From Chryseomicrobium excrementi (lineage in GTDB: Bacteria; Bacillota; Bacilli; Bacillales_A; Planococcaceae): 64,000 nucleotides of DNA. Below, piece after piece: positions 8,145-15,887 of the stretch. Each line of letters begins with the position of its first letter. Positions within the stretch are counted from its first letter, which is position 1. The stretch covers positions 186,001 to 250,000 of the forward strand of contig NZ_PCGR01000004.1 of NCBI RefSeq assembly GCF_002798305.1, given 5' to 3'. Made by a program: the position numbers and the translations under genes. The notes under the pieces are model-generated. The model made no database searches. It had not been told where the DNA came from and was given only the letters and a program-made list of their open reading frames with translations.

Positions 8145-9359
8145 TTACTGTACTTTTTGTAGCAGCTCTGTTGAATTGAAATGATACTTTACTCTCTTTT
8201 CGCCTTCTAAAAGAGTTGTCTCGATGAACACGTCTCCTCTAGGAACATCTAAATTATACGTAAACACCGAATCTGGAAAAGGATCTCTTCGGATTTCTGA
8301 CTGAAGTATGGCGCTTTGGAAGGCACCGTCTTCGAATCGTATCACTTGGACGCCTTCGTCATCTAGAAGCCATTCCTCTGTACCATCTCCATCTAAATCA
8401 AATTGACTGGCACTTACCACTTCTGGACTGGTTCCAACAAAATGAATCCTTTCATCCATAAACAAAACGCCTATGAGGCCGTATCCTTCCGCCTGGAGCA
8501 TATATGCCGTTTCCCCCGTATCTTGCACCATAAAGGGTTGAACATCGAGAGACCCTACTTCAGGAACCGACAAGCGAGTTAAATAATACGATTTCTGATC
8601 AGTTGCAAAGACAACGTCAAATTCCCCATCTTGAAATGCAGCAATCGAGACGGTCCCCTCTTCACCTACAGATGCCTGTTGTTCAATAAGATCCGGATGA
8701 AAAGAAATCTCTTGAACCGTCGGAATTTCCTCGTAATTTAAAGTGACCGTTTCTGGAAATGTAAAAGGTGTGTACTCGGGATATTCTCCGTAGAAATCTT
8801 CCGATACGGTCATCTGCGTCCCATCTCCTTGATCGACTGTATAAGTCTTGAGAACTTCATTCGATGCGTCTTTGTAGGCAAATGCTGCGACAAGGAACGT
8901 GACAGGTTCCCCTTGGCTTTCTGTTACGGAAATCAAACGAAAGGTGTCCAAATCGATGGTTTGGTACTTCTCAAACACTTCTTTTGGGGAAGCGACAAGG
9001 TCTGTTGTGGAGACAGCCTCAAAGCTTGCGTAATCCTCGTTTTCGATAGATTTTAAATAGGTGATAAACGCGTTTTCAACTTGTGGATCTTCAATCGCGT
9101 TTGAAATGGCTTCGTAATTAAAAGCAGCGACTTCAGGTTGGACAGGTTGGGTTTCTGTATTCCATAAGATAAATGCGAAAAGTGCAATTGCGAAAGTCAC
9201 CACGCTAGGAATCAGAACTTTCGATAGGCTTCGCTTTTCTTTATTTGGTTTATAGTGTGGACGAATCATTTGATGAAGGACCTCTTCAGTCAACCAAGGT
9301 TGCTCACCAATCGCTTTTTCAATACTCGTTTTGATAGAAGAATCGCGCATCGTATCCAC
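8145..9359 (-). CDS. membrane anti-sigma factor with extracellular sensor region
   Basis: 404 residues. It has a basic cytoplasmic N-terminus (1-45), one membrane helix (about 47-66) and a long acidic extracellular part. Near residue 325 a DLDGDGTEEWLL motif resembles the Asp-rich calcium loops of FG-GAP/beta-propeller repeats. The start overlaps the sigma gene by 41 bases (a second in-frame ATG lies three codons later), which is the usual sigma/anti-sigma layout. It shares topology but not the extracellular domain with the protein at 787-1959, so the two paralogous sigma factors probably answer to different signals. Assignment as anti-sigma rests on position and topology. Confidence 0.7.
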   Translation of the reverse strand: MDTMRDSSIKTSIEKAIGEQPWLTEEVLHQMIRPHYKPNKEKRSLSKVLIPSVVTFAIALFAFILWNTETQPVQPEVAAFNYEAISNAIEDPQVENAFITYLKSIENEDYASFEAVSTTDLVASPKEVFEKYQTIDLDTFRLISVTESQGEPVTFLVAAFAYKDASNEVLKTYTVDQGDGTQMTVSEDFYGEYPEYTPFTFPETVTLNYEEIPTVQEISFHPDLIEQQASVGEEGTVSIAAFQDGEFDVVFATDQKSYYLTRLSVPEVGSLDVQPFMVQDTGETAYMLQAEGYGLIGVLFMDERIHFVGTSPEVVSASQFDLDGDGTEEWLLDDEGVQVIRFEDGAFQSAILQSEIRRDPFPDSVFTYNLDVPRGDVFIETTLLEGEKRVKYHFNSTELLQKVQ

Positions 9360-9843
9360 CCCTTTCCAAGTTCAGCTTCAGTTGCTTGCGTCCACGTTGC
9401 AGCCTAGTCTTTACTGTATTTTCGGGAACGTTCAATAACTCTGCGATTTCTCGCATAGAAAGTTCTTTATAGTAATAGAATACGAGCACTTCGCGGTACT
9501 TGATTGGTAGTACCAGCACTTGGTGTCCGAGTACGGCATTGTCTTCGGACAGGTCGCTTGATGGTCTGCCACTGGAAGCTCCTTGAAACGGCTCCATCAG
9601 AATCGTTTTACGGTAGTGCCAACTTCTCAAATAGTCTTTGCACCGGTTCATAACCATTCGGTATAAGTAGGTTTTATAGTGGCTATCGCCTCGAAAATCA
9701 GTTTGTTTTACAAAGGCTTTTAAGAAGACGTCTTGAACAAGATCTTCTGCGGTCTGTCTATTCTTGACATACGTATAAGCAAGCCGAAGCAATTCTTCTC
9801 CGTGCTGCCGAATGATTTGTTCTAAATCCGTTTGGGCGTTCAA
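9319..9843 (-). CDS. ECF RNA polymerase sigma factor
   Basis: 174 residues from a TTG start behind GAGGTGA. Sigma-2 (AEDLVQDVFLKAFVKQTDFRG) and sigma-4 (YREVLVFYYYKELSMREIAELL, then TVKTRLQRGRKQ) are both present. It is closely related to the sigma factor at 1931-2476: both have RLAxTYVK at the start and NRCxDYxRSWHY in region 2. It is co-transcribed with the overlapping membrane anti-sigma gene. Confidence 0.92.
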   Translation of the reverse strand: MNAQTDLEQIIRQHGEELLRLAYTYVKNRQTAEDLVQDVFLKAFVKQTDFRGDSHYKTYLYRMVMNRCKDYLRSWHYRKTILMEPFQGASSGRPSSDLSEDNAVLGHQVLVLPIKYREVLVFYYYKELSMREIAELLNVPENTVKTRLQRGRKQLKLNLERGGYDARFFYQNEY

Positions 9844-9874
9844 AGCTTCACCTCTTTTTTCACTTGTTTCTGAT

Positions 9875-9904
9875 TAGACGATACATGTCTCACTCTCGGT
9901 TCAA
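9875..9904 (-). promoter_or_regulatory. ECF-type autoregulatory promoter
   Basis: TGAACC, 17 bases, CGTCTA on the minus strand, about 35 bases before the sigma start. This is the same -35/-10 pair and spacing as at 2507-2534, so the two systems may cross-talk. Confidence 0.6.
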
Positions 9905-9990
9905 AAATTACATTGTGACTTTCGATTTCCTACCGTATACTCGAATTACAAGTATTTACATATATAAGTATAAGGGAATGGGGAATGAAT

Positions 9991-10260
9991 ATGGCAAAAC
10001 AATTGATGAAAGAGTATGTCGTTGCGCTAAGTGCTTTAGGAATAGGATGCCTCTTTCTACTGATTGGCATGAATGGGGGAACAATTGCGAGTATCACCAG
10101 TCGGCCAATGAACTCGAGCTCTTGGGAAACTTCTTTTGCGGCTATTAACGCGTGGACGTATATTCCAATAGGACTCGGAATTACGTTTTTACTTGCTGCC
10201 TTGTTTGCATTTACTATCAAATATTACGTGCAGCAACTTCAGCAGGTGAAGAACGTTTGA
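9991..10260 (+). CDS. small membrane protein, unknown
   Basis: 89 residues from the second of two close ATG codons (9985 and 9991); the second has the better distance to AATGGGGAA. Two hydrophobic helices (about 10-30 and 52-76) flank a polar Ser/Asn-rich loop. It is divergent from the sigma operon. No recognised family. Confidence 0.6.
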   Translation: MAKQLMKEYVVALSALGIGCLFLLIGMNGGTIASITSRPMNSSSWETSFAAINAWTYIPIGLGITFLLAALFAFTIKYYVQQLQQVKNV

Positions 10261-10281
10261 AGAAAAATTCAATACTAATTA

Positions 10282-10318
10282 AGAAAGCCCTGAACCGTTA
10301 AGTTCAAGGCTTTCTTTC
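10282..10318. terminator. bidirectional terminator
   Basis: GAAAGCCCTGAAC pairs with GTTCAAGGCTTTC and is flanked by A- and T-rich tracts, between convergent genes. Confidence 0.8.
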
Positions 10319-10328
10319 TATCTATGAA

Positions 10329-10529
10329 TTACGCAACGTGTTTCTTCTTCACTTCCCGTAGTATACTTGCTACTCCTACTGCGATTAATCCATTCAGTGT
10401 GACGAAAATGGAGGCAACGATGTAGTAAATGGCAGTTGGATCATAAGAAAAAAACGACATGATAAGAAAGACAAATCCAGCAATGGTTATTAGTGCACCA
10501 AACACCCCTAAAACAATAGCGAATTTCAT
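10329..10529 (-). CDS. small membrane protein, paralogue of 11861-12067
   Basis: 66 residues, two helices. The ATG at 10529 follows AAAGGGTG at good spacing; a longer GTG start lacks one. The stretch ending NGLIAVGVASIL is nearly the same as NGLIAVGVAELL in the 68-residue protein at 11861-12067, and both have an MSFFS turn between helices, so they are paralogues. Function unknown. Confidence 0.6.
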   Translation of the reverse strand: MKFAIVLGVFGALITIAGFVFLIMSFFSYDPTAIYYIVASIFVTLNGLIAVGVASILREVKKKHVA

Positions 10530-10607
10530 GGCAAACACCCTTTCTTAGGTATGTACGTTTAAAACCATCTATTCACTTAAGTAGACTATGTATAGCGCCA
10601 TATAGTT

Positions 10608-10910
10608 TCAGTTATTCGTTCGAGGGATCACAATAAATTTGCTGATCATAACAAGTGCAAGTGAGATAAAGCAGACTTGCACTACCGTTTCATTACTTGC
10701 TAACGCTTGAGCCGACGTAAACATATTTAAACTATAGGCTCCTAAGAAAATTGTGTAAAAAATAGTCGTTAAAGTATAGCCAAGGCGAGTTCTGCCGTTT
10801 GATTCGTAGGTACTTTTACTCTTCTGAATCACAGCTAGTGTCCTTCGCACTTGAATGATAAGACCCACAAGTAGTACAACCGCAATAATGCCCACTATCC
10901 CATATTCCAT
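10608..10910 (-). CDS. small three-helix membrane protein
   Basis: 100 residues with helices at about 4-22, 46-62 and 76-95 and a basic linker after the first. Its ATG directly follows the TAA of the DinB gene, and AAAGGTGG within that gene serves as its ribosome site, so it is the last gene of the 12823-10608 operon. Family not recognised. Confidence 0.6.
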   Translation of the reverse strand: MEYGIVGIIAVVLLVGLIIQVRRTLAVIQKSKSTYESNGRTRLGYTLTTIFYTIFLGAYSLNMFTSAQALASNETVVQVCFISLALVMISKFIVIPRTNN

Positions 10911-11414
10911 TTAAAGACCACCTTTCATACGAAGGTCGAGTTCAGAAAGTTGTCGCTCATGATGACGAAAATGCATGTCCACAAGTGAGTGCCACTCCGA
11001 AGCATTCAGCCATCCAAAGCCTCCATGTTTTACTCGATTAGTTGAAGGAATAGATGCCACCTTCTTTTCCACTTCATTCATTCGCATATTCAAGTTAACA
11101 AGTTCCACTTCAAGCTCTTCACGAGACAAACTATTGTTAGGGGGTTGATTCATATCCGGAGGTAGTGTAATTTTTATTGGCGGAAATCCTCCCCTTTCAA
11201 ACAACTCGGCACCAAATTGAGTTTTAGAATCTTCTCTACTTTCCGCTGTTGCACAAGCCTCCACAGCATCGAGATATTCATGGGCGACGACCAAACAATG
11301 ATCCGTCACTTGGCAGATCGACCAGGCTTCTGCAGAAGGTTTGAAATGAATGGCTTCTTCTGCATAGTTACGTAGACGTTGCAACAATTCATATCTAGGG
11401 TTTATAGAGTTCAT
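10911..11414 (-). CDS. DinB-like metalloprotein
   Basis: 167 residues of the DinB/YfiT-like four-helix family. The spaced histidines are visible: the first in QVTDHCLVVAHEYL and the others in DMHFRHHERQL. In this superfamily three histidines bind a divalent metal, and some members are bacillithiol-dependent transferases. The substrate is not predictable. It lies between a Nudix gene (3-base gap) and a membrane gene in one operon. Confidence 0.75.
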   Translation of the reverse strand: MNSINPRYELLQRLRNYAEEAIHFKPSAEAWSICQVTDHCLVVAHEYLDAVEACATAESREDSKTQFGAELFERGGFPPIKITLPPDMNQPPNNSLSREELEVELVNLNMRMNEVEKKVASIPSTNRVKHGGFGWLNASEWHSLVDMHFRHHERQLSELDLRMKGGL

Positions 11415-11417
11415 TCC

Positions 11418-11864
11418 TTAATTCACATCTCCCAGATAGACTGGATGATGAGTGACATTCTGAATTGGTTGAATCAAAGCTTTAGGATATAGTCTATAAT
11501 CAATGATATGTTGGATTGGTATCCATTCCATTCCTATTTGATCCGTATCCGGCTGGCTTGGCTCTCCATTCACATGTTCTTCCCTAATTGTACAAAGAAA
11601 ATAAAATTCAATCTGATGGATGTCACGATCAAATTCTGCGAATTCATGATGTTGCCCTATGTATTCGCGAATAAAGATCAACTCGTGCACATCGACAGCT
11701 GCATCAAGTTCTTCTAGACATTCTCTTCGAACGGCTTCTTCAAGAGTCTCAAACTTCTCTTGCCCACCGCCTGGAAAAATATAATAGGCTCCTTGGGCAT
11801 CCTCTTTCTTGATTACTAAAATATGGTCTCCTCGTTTAATGATGGCTTTAGCTGAATTTCTCAT
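11418..11864 (-). CDS. Nudix hydrolase
   Basis: 148 residues. The Nudix box is present from about residue 34 (GGQEKFETLEEAVRRECLEE), matching Gx5Ex7REUxEE; the glycine that normally follows is replaced by Asp. The metal-binding glutamates are kept, so pyrophosphohydrolase activity is likely; the substrate is unknown. The start overlaps the stop of the 68-residue gene by four bases. Part of the 12823-10608 operon. Confidence 0.85.
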   Translation of the reverse strand: MRNSAKAIIKRGDHILVIKKEDAQGAYYIFPGGGQEKFETLEEAVRRECLEELDAAVDVHELIFIREYIGQHHEFAEFDRDIHQIEFYFLCTIREEHVNGEPSQPDTDQIGMEWIPIQHIIDYRLYPKALIQPIQNVTHHPVYLGDVN

Positions 11865-12067
11865 GATAGAGTTTTCTCTCTAACTATTTTAGTATTTAAA
11901 AGCTCCGCAACTCCTACAGCAATCAAGCCATTAACAAAAACTAAAAAACTTAAAATCATAGCAGTTCCCTTGCCATCATCATTTGAAAAGAAGCTCATCA
12001 CAAAATAGAGGACTGCTGCTCCGCAAATCAAAAATCCACAGGCTGCAAGTATTCCGGATAATCTCAT
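11861..12067 (-). CDS. small membrane protein, paralogue of 10329-10529
   Basis: 68 residues, two hydrophobic helices (about 5-25 and 36-55) with SFFSNDDGKG between. Related to the protein at 10329-10529. It sits between the esterase and Nudix genes with a four-base overlap to the latter. Confidence 0.6.
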   Translation of the reverse strand: MRLSGILAACGFLICGAAVLYFVMSFFSNDDGKGTAMILSFLVFVNGLIAVGVAELLNTKIVREKTLS

Positions 12068-12076
12068 AGTATTTCT

Positions 12077-12823
12077 TCACTCCCCATGCTTCTCAAAGAA
12101 CTTCAATGTCTCATCAATGATAGTCTGCTGATCATTGTCGAGAGTGGCCACATGATAGCTCTCAGGGAGTTCAATTAAATGTTTGTCTTTCGACGTAATG
12201 GTGTCTAAAATCGTTTGGCTGTTGCTAGGAGGCACAACATGATCTTCTGGTGAGACCAGAACGAGTGTCGGACAATGAATACTCGACAGTCCTGCTTTCA
12301 CTTCGCTCATCAATGTTAGCAATTGCTTAACAGCAGCAACTGGTGTTTTCGGATACGCAAGCTCTACTACTCCAGACTTTTTGATGTCTGATCCAATCGC
12401 ATCTAAAAAGCGAACGTCTGAAGGAAGTTGAGCCACACCTTCCATTGCAGGCACTTCAATAGCTGCATTAATAACAGAGATTGCCTTCAAATCCGGATGA
12501 TGCTGTGCCATATAAAGAGTCAATGTTCCACCCATTGATAAACCTGTCATGTAGATGGTGTCGCAGCGTTCTGCAAGCCAGGCATAGGCTTCTTCAATCG
12601 TATCAATCCAGTCTTGATAAGTTGAGACTTCCATGTCTTCTGGATCCGTCCCATGTCCTTTCAGGCGAGGCAATGAAACGGTGTACCCTGCTTCTGCAAA
12701 AGCCTCTGCAACTGGACGCATGCTCTGCGTCGTGCCAGTGAATCCGTGAGAAACCAGCACTCCTCTTTTTCCACCTTCGTATGTATATGCTTCTGCTCCT
12801 TGTAACACTTCATAGTTTGTCAT
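12077..12823 (-). CDS. carboxylesterase of the Est30/YvaK type
   Basis: 248 residues from the ATG behind GGGGGAG; longer starts lack a ribosome site. An alpha/beta hydrolase: oxyanion motif HGFTG (26-30), nucleophile elbow GLSMGG (Ser 96), acid in SPEDHVVP (Asp 194) and base in SYHVATLD (His 224). Length, motif order and the ending FFEKHGE match the 247-residue thermostable Bacillus carboxylesterase family, which hydrolyses short-chain esters in the cytoplasm. It heads an operon with membrane, Nudix and DinB genes rather than secG/rnr as in B. subtilis. Confidence 0.88.
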   Translation of the reverse strand: MTNYEVLQGAEAYTYEGGKRGVLVSHGFTGTTQSMRPVAEAFAEAGYTVSLPRLKGHGTDPEDMEVSTYQDWIDTIEEAYAWLAERCDTIYMTGLSMGGTLTLYMAQHHPDLKAISVINAAIEVPAMEGVAQLPSDVRFLDAIGSDIKKSGVVELAYPKTPVAAVKQLLTLMSEVKAGLSSIHCPTLVLVSPEDHVVPPSNSQTILDTITSKDKHLIELPESYHVATLDNDQQTIIDETLKFFEKHGE

Positions 12824-12983
12824 GTCTACTCCCCCTCGAATTGTAAGAATATTCATTGTATCTACTTCCTTCATCATACCTTTCAATTAAAACGGTTACA
12901 ATATATTCCCAAAAAAGACTAGAGGAACCTGGTTGCTTTTGGTACGATTAGGAAACTATATAACTTCTACTCAGGAGGACAGG

Positions 12984-13184
12984 ATGATGTGGATGAGAAT
13001 AGGCTTGTTTATACTTGGAGGTATTATCTTAGGAACACTGAGTGGTCAGATTTTGCTTTCTTCTAGAGGCGGCTCAGAGAGCTTACTACCATTCTCTATA
13101 TACTTTGGGGTTTTCACCTCATTGTTGATCTGTTTGATTTTAGAAGTAAGGGCTATTCGCGAAAAAATCGAAACAAAAAACTAG
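12984..13184 (+). CDS. small membrane protein
   Basis: 66 residues after AGGAGGACAGG, starting MMWMRIG. Two hydrophobic helices (about 5-24 and 33-52) and a charged tail (VRAIREKIETKN). First of four small plus-strand genes, a probable operon with 13204, 13415 and 13948. Family unknown. Confidence 0.6.
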   Translation: MMWMRIGLFILGGIILGTLSGQILLSSRGGSESLLPFSIYFGVFTSLLICLILEVRAIREKIETKN

Positions 13185-13203
13185 AGATTTGGAGGAAATT
13201 CAG

Positions 13204-13413
13204 ATGACTTTAAAGCGAGCTCTATGGATAATACCTAACATCTCTCTTCATCTTTTATGGATAGTTTGCTTAATATTCGTTGGGTGGAACTGGACTGCAA
13301 TCCATCAAGAAGGGTTCCTATCCTACTGGTTATTTGTTCTTCCTTCTCTCCTTTTAGTAAATGTTTGGGGAAGTTATCGGATAACTGGATGGATACAAGA
13401 AGGGAAGTTATAA
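13204..13413 (+). CDS. small membrane protein
   Basis: 69 residues from the ATG eight bases after GGAGG. Two hydrophobic helices (about 8-27 and 38-57), Trp-rich, with a short polar tail. It begins 19 bases after the previous stop and ends one base before the GNAT start. Function unknown. Confidence 0.6.
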   Translation: MTLKRALWIIPNISLHLLWIVCLIFVGWNWTAIHQEGFLSYWLFVLPSLLLVNVWGSYRITGWIQEGKL

Positions 13414-13414
13414 A

Positions 13415-13963
13415 ATGCACATACGAAAAGCGAGCGTTCGAGATGCAAAAGCTATTGCGAAAGTTCATGTGGATACGTGGCGTACTGCTTACGAAGGAAT
13501 CATCCCTACTTCTTTTTTAGAGAATCTTTCTTATCAAACGCGAATGGAATCTTGGGAAATGACTCTTAATAAAGTAGATAACTATGTACTAGTCGCTGTA
13601 GATGATGATTCTAAAGTTATTGGTTTCGCGGATACAAGCACGCGGCCAACCAACCTTGAGACCAACTCTACCGATTTGACATCTTTATATCTTCTTCAAG
13701 AATACCAAGGGCGCGGAATCGGAAAGTTGTTGATGCAAGAACTCTTCCGCTACTACAATGAACAAAATTATGATTCTGTTTATGTAGAAGTACTAAAAGA
13801 CAATCCTACTAAAACCTTTTATGAAGCTTTTGGAGCCAAGCATATTGAGGATATCGAAATTAAGATTGGTGAGAAGTTACTAATTGAGAGTATTTATAAA
13901 TGGGATTTAAAAAGTATGGGCAACATCAATTTTAAAGGGGATCACTTATGTCTAAATACATAA
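13415..13963 (+). CDS. GNAT family N-acetyltransferase
   Basis: 182 residues. Acetyl-CoA binding motif A is at about 93-112 (LYLLQEYQGRGIGKLLMQEL), and the C-terminal FYEAFGAKHIEDIEIKIGEKLL fits motif B; the start IRKASVRDAKAIAKVHVDTWR is typical of the family. Acetylates an unknown amine. The last 16 bases overlap the next gene, and the final residues after KWDLKSM may be non-native read-through to the next stop. Confidence 0.85.
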   Translation: MHIRKASVRDAKAIAKVHVDTWRTAYEGIIPTSFLENLSYQTRMESWEMTLNKVDNYVLVAVDDDSKVIGFADTSTRPTNLETNSTDLTSLYLLQEYQGRGIGKLLMQELFRYYNEQNYDSVYVEVLKDNPTKTFYEAFGAKHIEDIEIKIGEKLLIESIYKWDLKSMGNINFKGDHLCLNT

Positions 13964-14145
13964 TTAGATTTTTTCTAGTATTAATCACTAGTCTATTTTT
14001 AATGTTTATATTCCTTGGAATATTTGATGGTGGGGATTATGTAGAGACTTGGGTACTAACTTTTAGCACAATCATCATTTTACTTTTATCATTCATAATT
14101 GCACTTTTATATTATTTGATTGATTTAATCAAGAAGACGTCTTAG
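13948..14145 (+). CDS. small two-helix membrane protein
   Basis: 65 residues, ATG behind AAAGGGGAT. Two long hydrophobic helices (about 5-25 and 36-60) around GGDYVETW. Last gene of the plus-strand group, overlapping the GNAT gene by 16 bases. Confidence 0.6.
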   Translation: MSKYIIRFFLVLITSLFLMFIFLGIFDGGDYVETWVLTFSTIIILLLSFIIALLYYLIDLIKKTS

Positions 14146-14187
14146 ATATTAAGAGCTATCGATACTCGTAATTACTTTTAACTAAAT

Positions 14188-14228
14188 AATCCAAGCACAT
14201 CTCATTTTAGAGGGGTGCTTGGATTTTT
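14188..14228. terminator. bidirectional terminator
   Basis: AATCCAAGCAC pairs with GTGCTTGGATT and is followed by TTT; it separates convergent genes. Confidence 0.8.
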
Positions 14229-14233
14229 AGTTA

Positions 14234-14437
14234 TTAATCTGTTCTTTCTCGTCTGCCATATAGAAACAAGCCTACTACTGTAACAAGGCTCACTAGAAAA
14301 ATAAAAGCAAATAGTTTTTGCTCCCCAAATACTGTTTCTAACAGATCACTGAATCTTGGAACTCCTAGTAATGAAAGTAGTGGGGTTACTAGAAATCCCG
14401 CTACTAAACCTAAAATAAAATACCATTTTTTATTCAA
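14234..14437 (-). CDS. small two-helix membrane protein
   Basis: 67 residues from a TTG start seven bases after GGAGGAG. Helices at about 5-24 and 42-60. It overlaps by eight bases the end of the interrupted small gene 14430-14654. No recognised family. Confidence 0.55.
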   Translation of the reverse strand: MNKKWYFILGLVAGFLVTPLLSLLGVPRFSDLLETVFGEQKLFAFIFLVSLVTVVGLFLYGRRERTD

Positions 14438-14654
14438 TTACTTTCTCCTCCTCTTGTTTCTTCCCATAAGTCTTCGAGTCCCAGCCCCATTTAAAAAATG
14501 CAGCAAAAGCAAAGGTCAAACCCACTCTGATAATGGCCTCTGTTATTGATATATCCGAGCTCTTAATGAGTAAGATGCCTACTGCAACTAAGAATCCATA
14601 GATGAATACAAAAATTTATTTTTCTTCAAACTTGTAACCAATCAAACACCCCAT
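14430..14654 (-). pseudogene. small membrane protein gene broken by a TAA
   Basis: Reading from the ATG at 14654 gives 12 codons ending KFEEK, then TAA, then 61 further open codons (IFVFIYGFLVAVGILL, a polar turn, then VGLTFAFAAFFKWGW and a charged tail) to a normal stop. The downstream part has no usable start, has two good membrane helices, and ends at the ribosome site of the next gene, so it looks like a roughly 74-residue protein split by one nonsense change. A sequencing error cannot be excluded. Confidence 0.55.
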
Positions 14655-14672
14655 CCCTCATTAGGTACTCAT

Positions 14673-15134
14673 TTATTTCGTCTGCTGTTCATTCAAACGA
14701 ACTCCTCTAGTAATAAAAATCACAAACAGAAAAATAATCATAAATACTCCAGCCCAGAGCCAAGGATTCATCAACACCTCTTGCAGTTTGAAAGGGACAT
14801 CTGTTTCATAAATAGCCAATTTGTAGGTTCCATCCACTTCTACAGCAATCGCCTCTGAAATTGGTGTATCTTTAATTTCATAATACGGCGTTCCTTTAGG
14901 ATAGATATTTGAAGCATCCCCGTAATAGTCTCCCGAATACTCATTCGCTTCTACTTTGACCTCTCCGATTCTCTTACCAATCGTCTCGTCATCCAAAGTG
15001 GAATCTATTTGTACGACATACAACTTATGTTCATATACTACAAATTCATATGCCCAGCTCAGAGCTTGTACAGTAGGAGCCAGTAGCAAAAGAACAAAGA
15101 TAGAGATACCCCAAATTTTCTTGTACAACCTCAT
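14673..15134 (-). CDS. membrane-anchored protein with external domain
   Basis: 153 residues. An N-terminal signal or anchor (about 6-28), an external region of about 95 residues rich in Tyr, Asp and Glu, and a C-terminal helix (about 123-143) followed by a polar end (RGVRLNEQQTK). The ATG overlaps in the usual coupling fashion the stop of a 24-codon membrane peptide gene. No recognised domain; the architecture resembles small sensor or immunity-type membrane proteins but no function can be named. Confidence 0.65.
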   Translation of the reverse strand: MRLYKKIWGISIFVLLLLAPTVQALSWAYEFVVYEHKLYVVQIDSTLDDETIGKRIGEVKVEANEYSGDYYGDASNIYPKGTPYYEIKDTPISEAIAVEVDGTYKLAIYETDVPFKLQEVLMNPWLWAGVFMIIFLFVIFITRGVRLNEQQTK

Positions 15135-15137
15135 CCC

Positions 15138-15212
15138 TCATTTCTTTTGAGTAAAGTCTACCATGACCACAATAATAATAAACAACACAACTGCAATCAG
15201 TAAAAACACCAT
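15138..15212 (-). CDS. 24-residue membrane peptide
   Basis: Short frame MVFLLIAVVLFIIIVVMV plus DFTQKK, ending in TGA just before GAGGGATG of the next gene. GAGGAGAGATAG gives a strong ribosome site. One hydrophobic helix with a charged end. Its spacing and coupling argue that it is expressed; function unknown. Confidence 0.45.
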   Translation of the reverse strand: MVFLLIAVVLFIIIVVMVDFTQKK

Positions 15213-15371
15213 ATCTATCTCTCCTCAATTTGAATTTCATTCAGATGAAGCAAGAGCCAAGAGTTAATCCTAGTTTCTATTCTTTACGTACTACTTCTAG
15301 AAAACGTTCCCAATTTCCTTTTAAATTGTAGAAAAATGGTATACTTAATGAAAATGGAGGGAGTGGAAGCC

Positions 15372-15545
15372 ATGTATGTTCTAGGATTTATTGTTGCTTT
15401 AGTGTCTATTGGAGTACTAGTCGATCTTCGTAGAGGAAGCTTCAAATCAAGAAAGGCCCATGATACCAACCCTAACCACGTGCAAACCCCTACTGCTGAA
15501 CAAAGTGCTTTTAACAGTACGAGTCCAGAGGTGCCTTACCCGTAA
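15372..15545 (+). CDS. small membrane-anchored protein
   Basis: 57 residues beginning MYVLGFIVALVSIGVLVDL, one helix, then a basic stop (RRGSFKSRK) and a polar Thr/Ser/Pro-rich tail. GGAGGG lies upstream; a GTG at 15363 is an alternative start. Its TAA overlaps the ATG of the next small gene (TAATG), so the two are coupled. Confidence 0.5.
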   Translation: MYVLGFIVALVSIGVLVDLRRGSFKSRKAHDTNPNHVQTPTAEQSAFNSTSPEVPYP

Positions 15546-15727
15546 TGTCTTTTGTCGTTTTGTTTCTATTGTCACTAGTAGTATTAGGTGGTTTATTTGT
15601 TTTTATGGTTTGGTTTGCAGTACAAATTTTGCGCTCCTAGAAGACCCCATTTAGTTGGGTGATTCTTGGAGTCAAGACATTCTTTATTTCCTTTATTGCT
15701 ATTCAATTTATTGCATTTGTCTTTTAA
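15545..15727 (+). pseudogene. two-helix membrane protein gene broken by a TAG
   Basis: From the TAATG overlap the frame gives 31 codons (a long hydrophobic helix ending WFAVQILRS), then TAG at 15638-15640, then in the same frame 28 more codons (KTPFSWVILGVKTFF, second helix) to TAA at 15725. The second half has no start of its own. Best read as a 59-residue two-helix protein interrupted by one nonsense codon (for example GAG to TAG); a real 31-residue peptide is the alternative. Confidence 0.5.
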
Positions 15728-15887
15728 AGTAGTTATCTACACTACCACTATGAAGCTGTTTCAAAATTACTGAGAGGGGTTGTTGAATATGAAATTTAGT
15801 AAAGAGGTTCAGGAAAAGTAAGTGCTTGGATCACTTTTCCTCCTCCACTCATGACCAAGCATCCATCATGATTACTTGGAGGAACTT

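Noticed and set aside
15789-15821. 10-codon frame with a ribosome site (MKFSKEVQEK) before the methyltransferase gene
   Set aside because: Too short and without a clear hairpin; a leader peptide cannot be excluded but nothing supports it.
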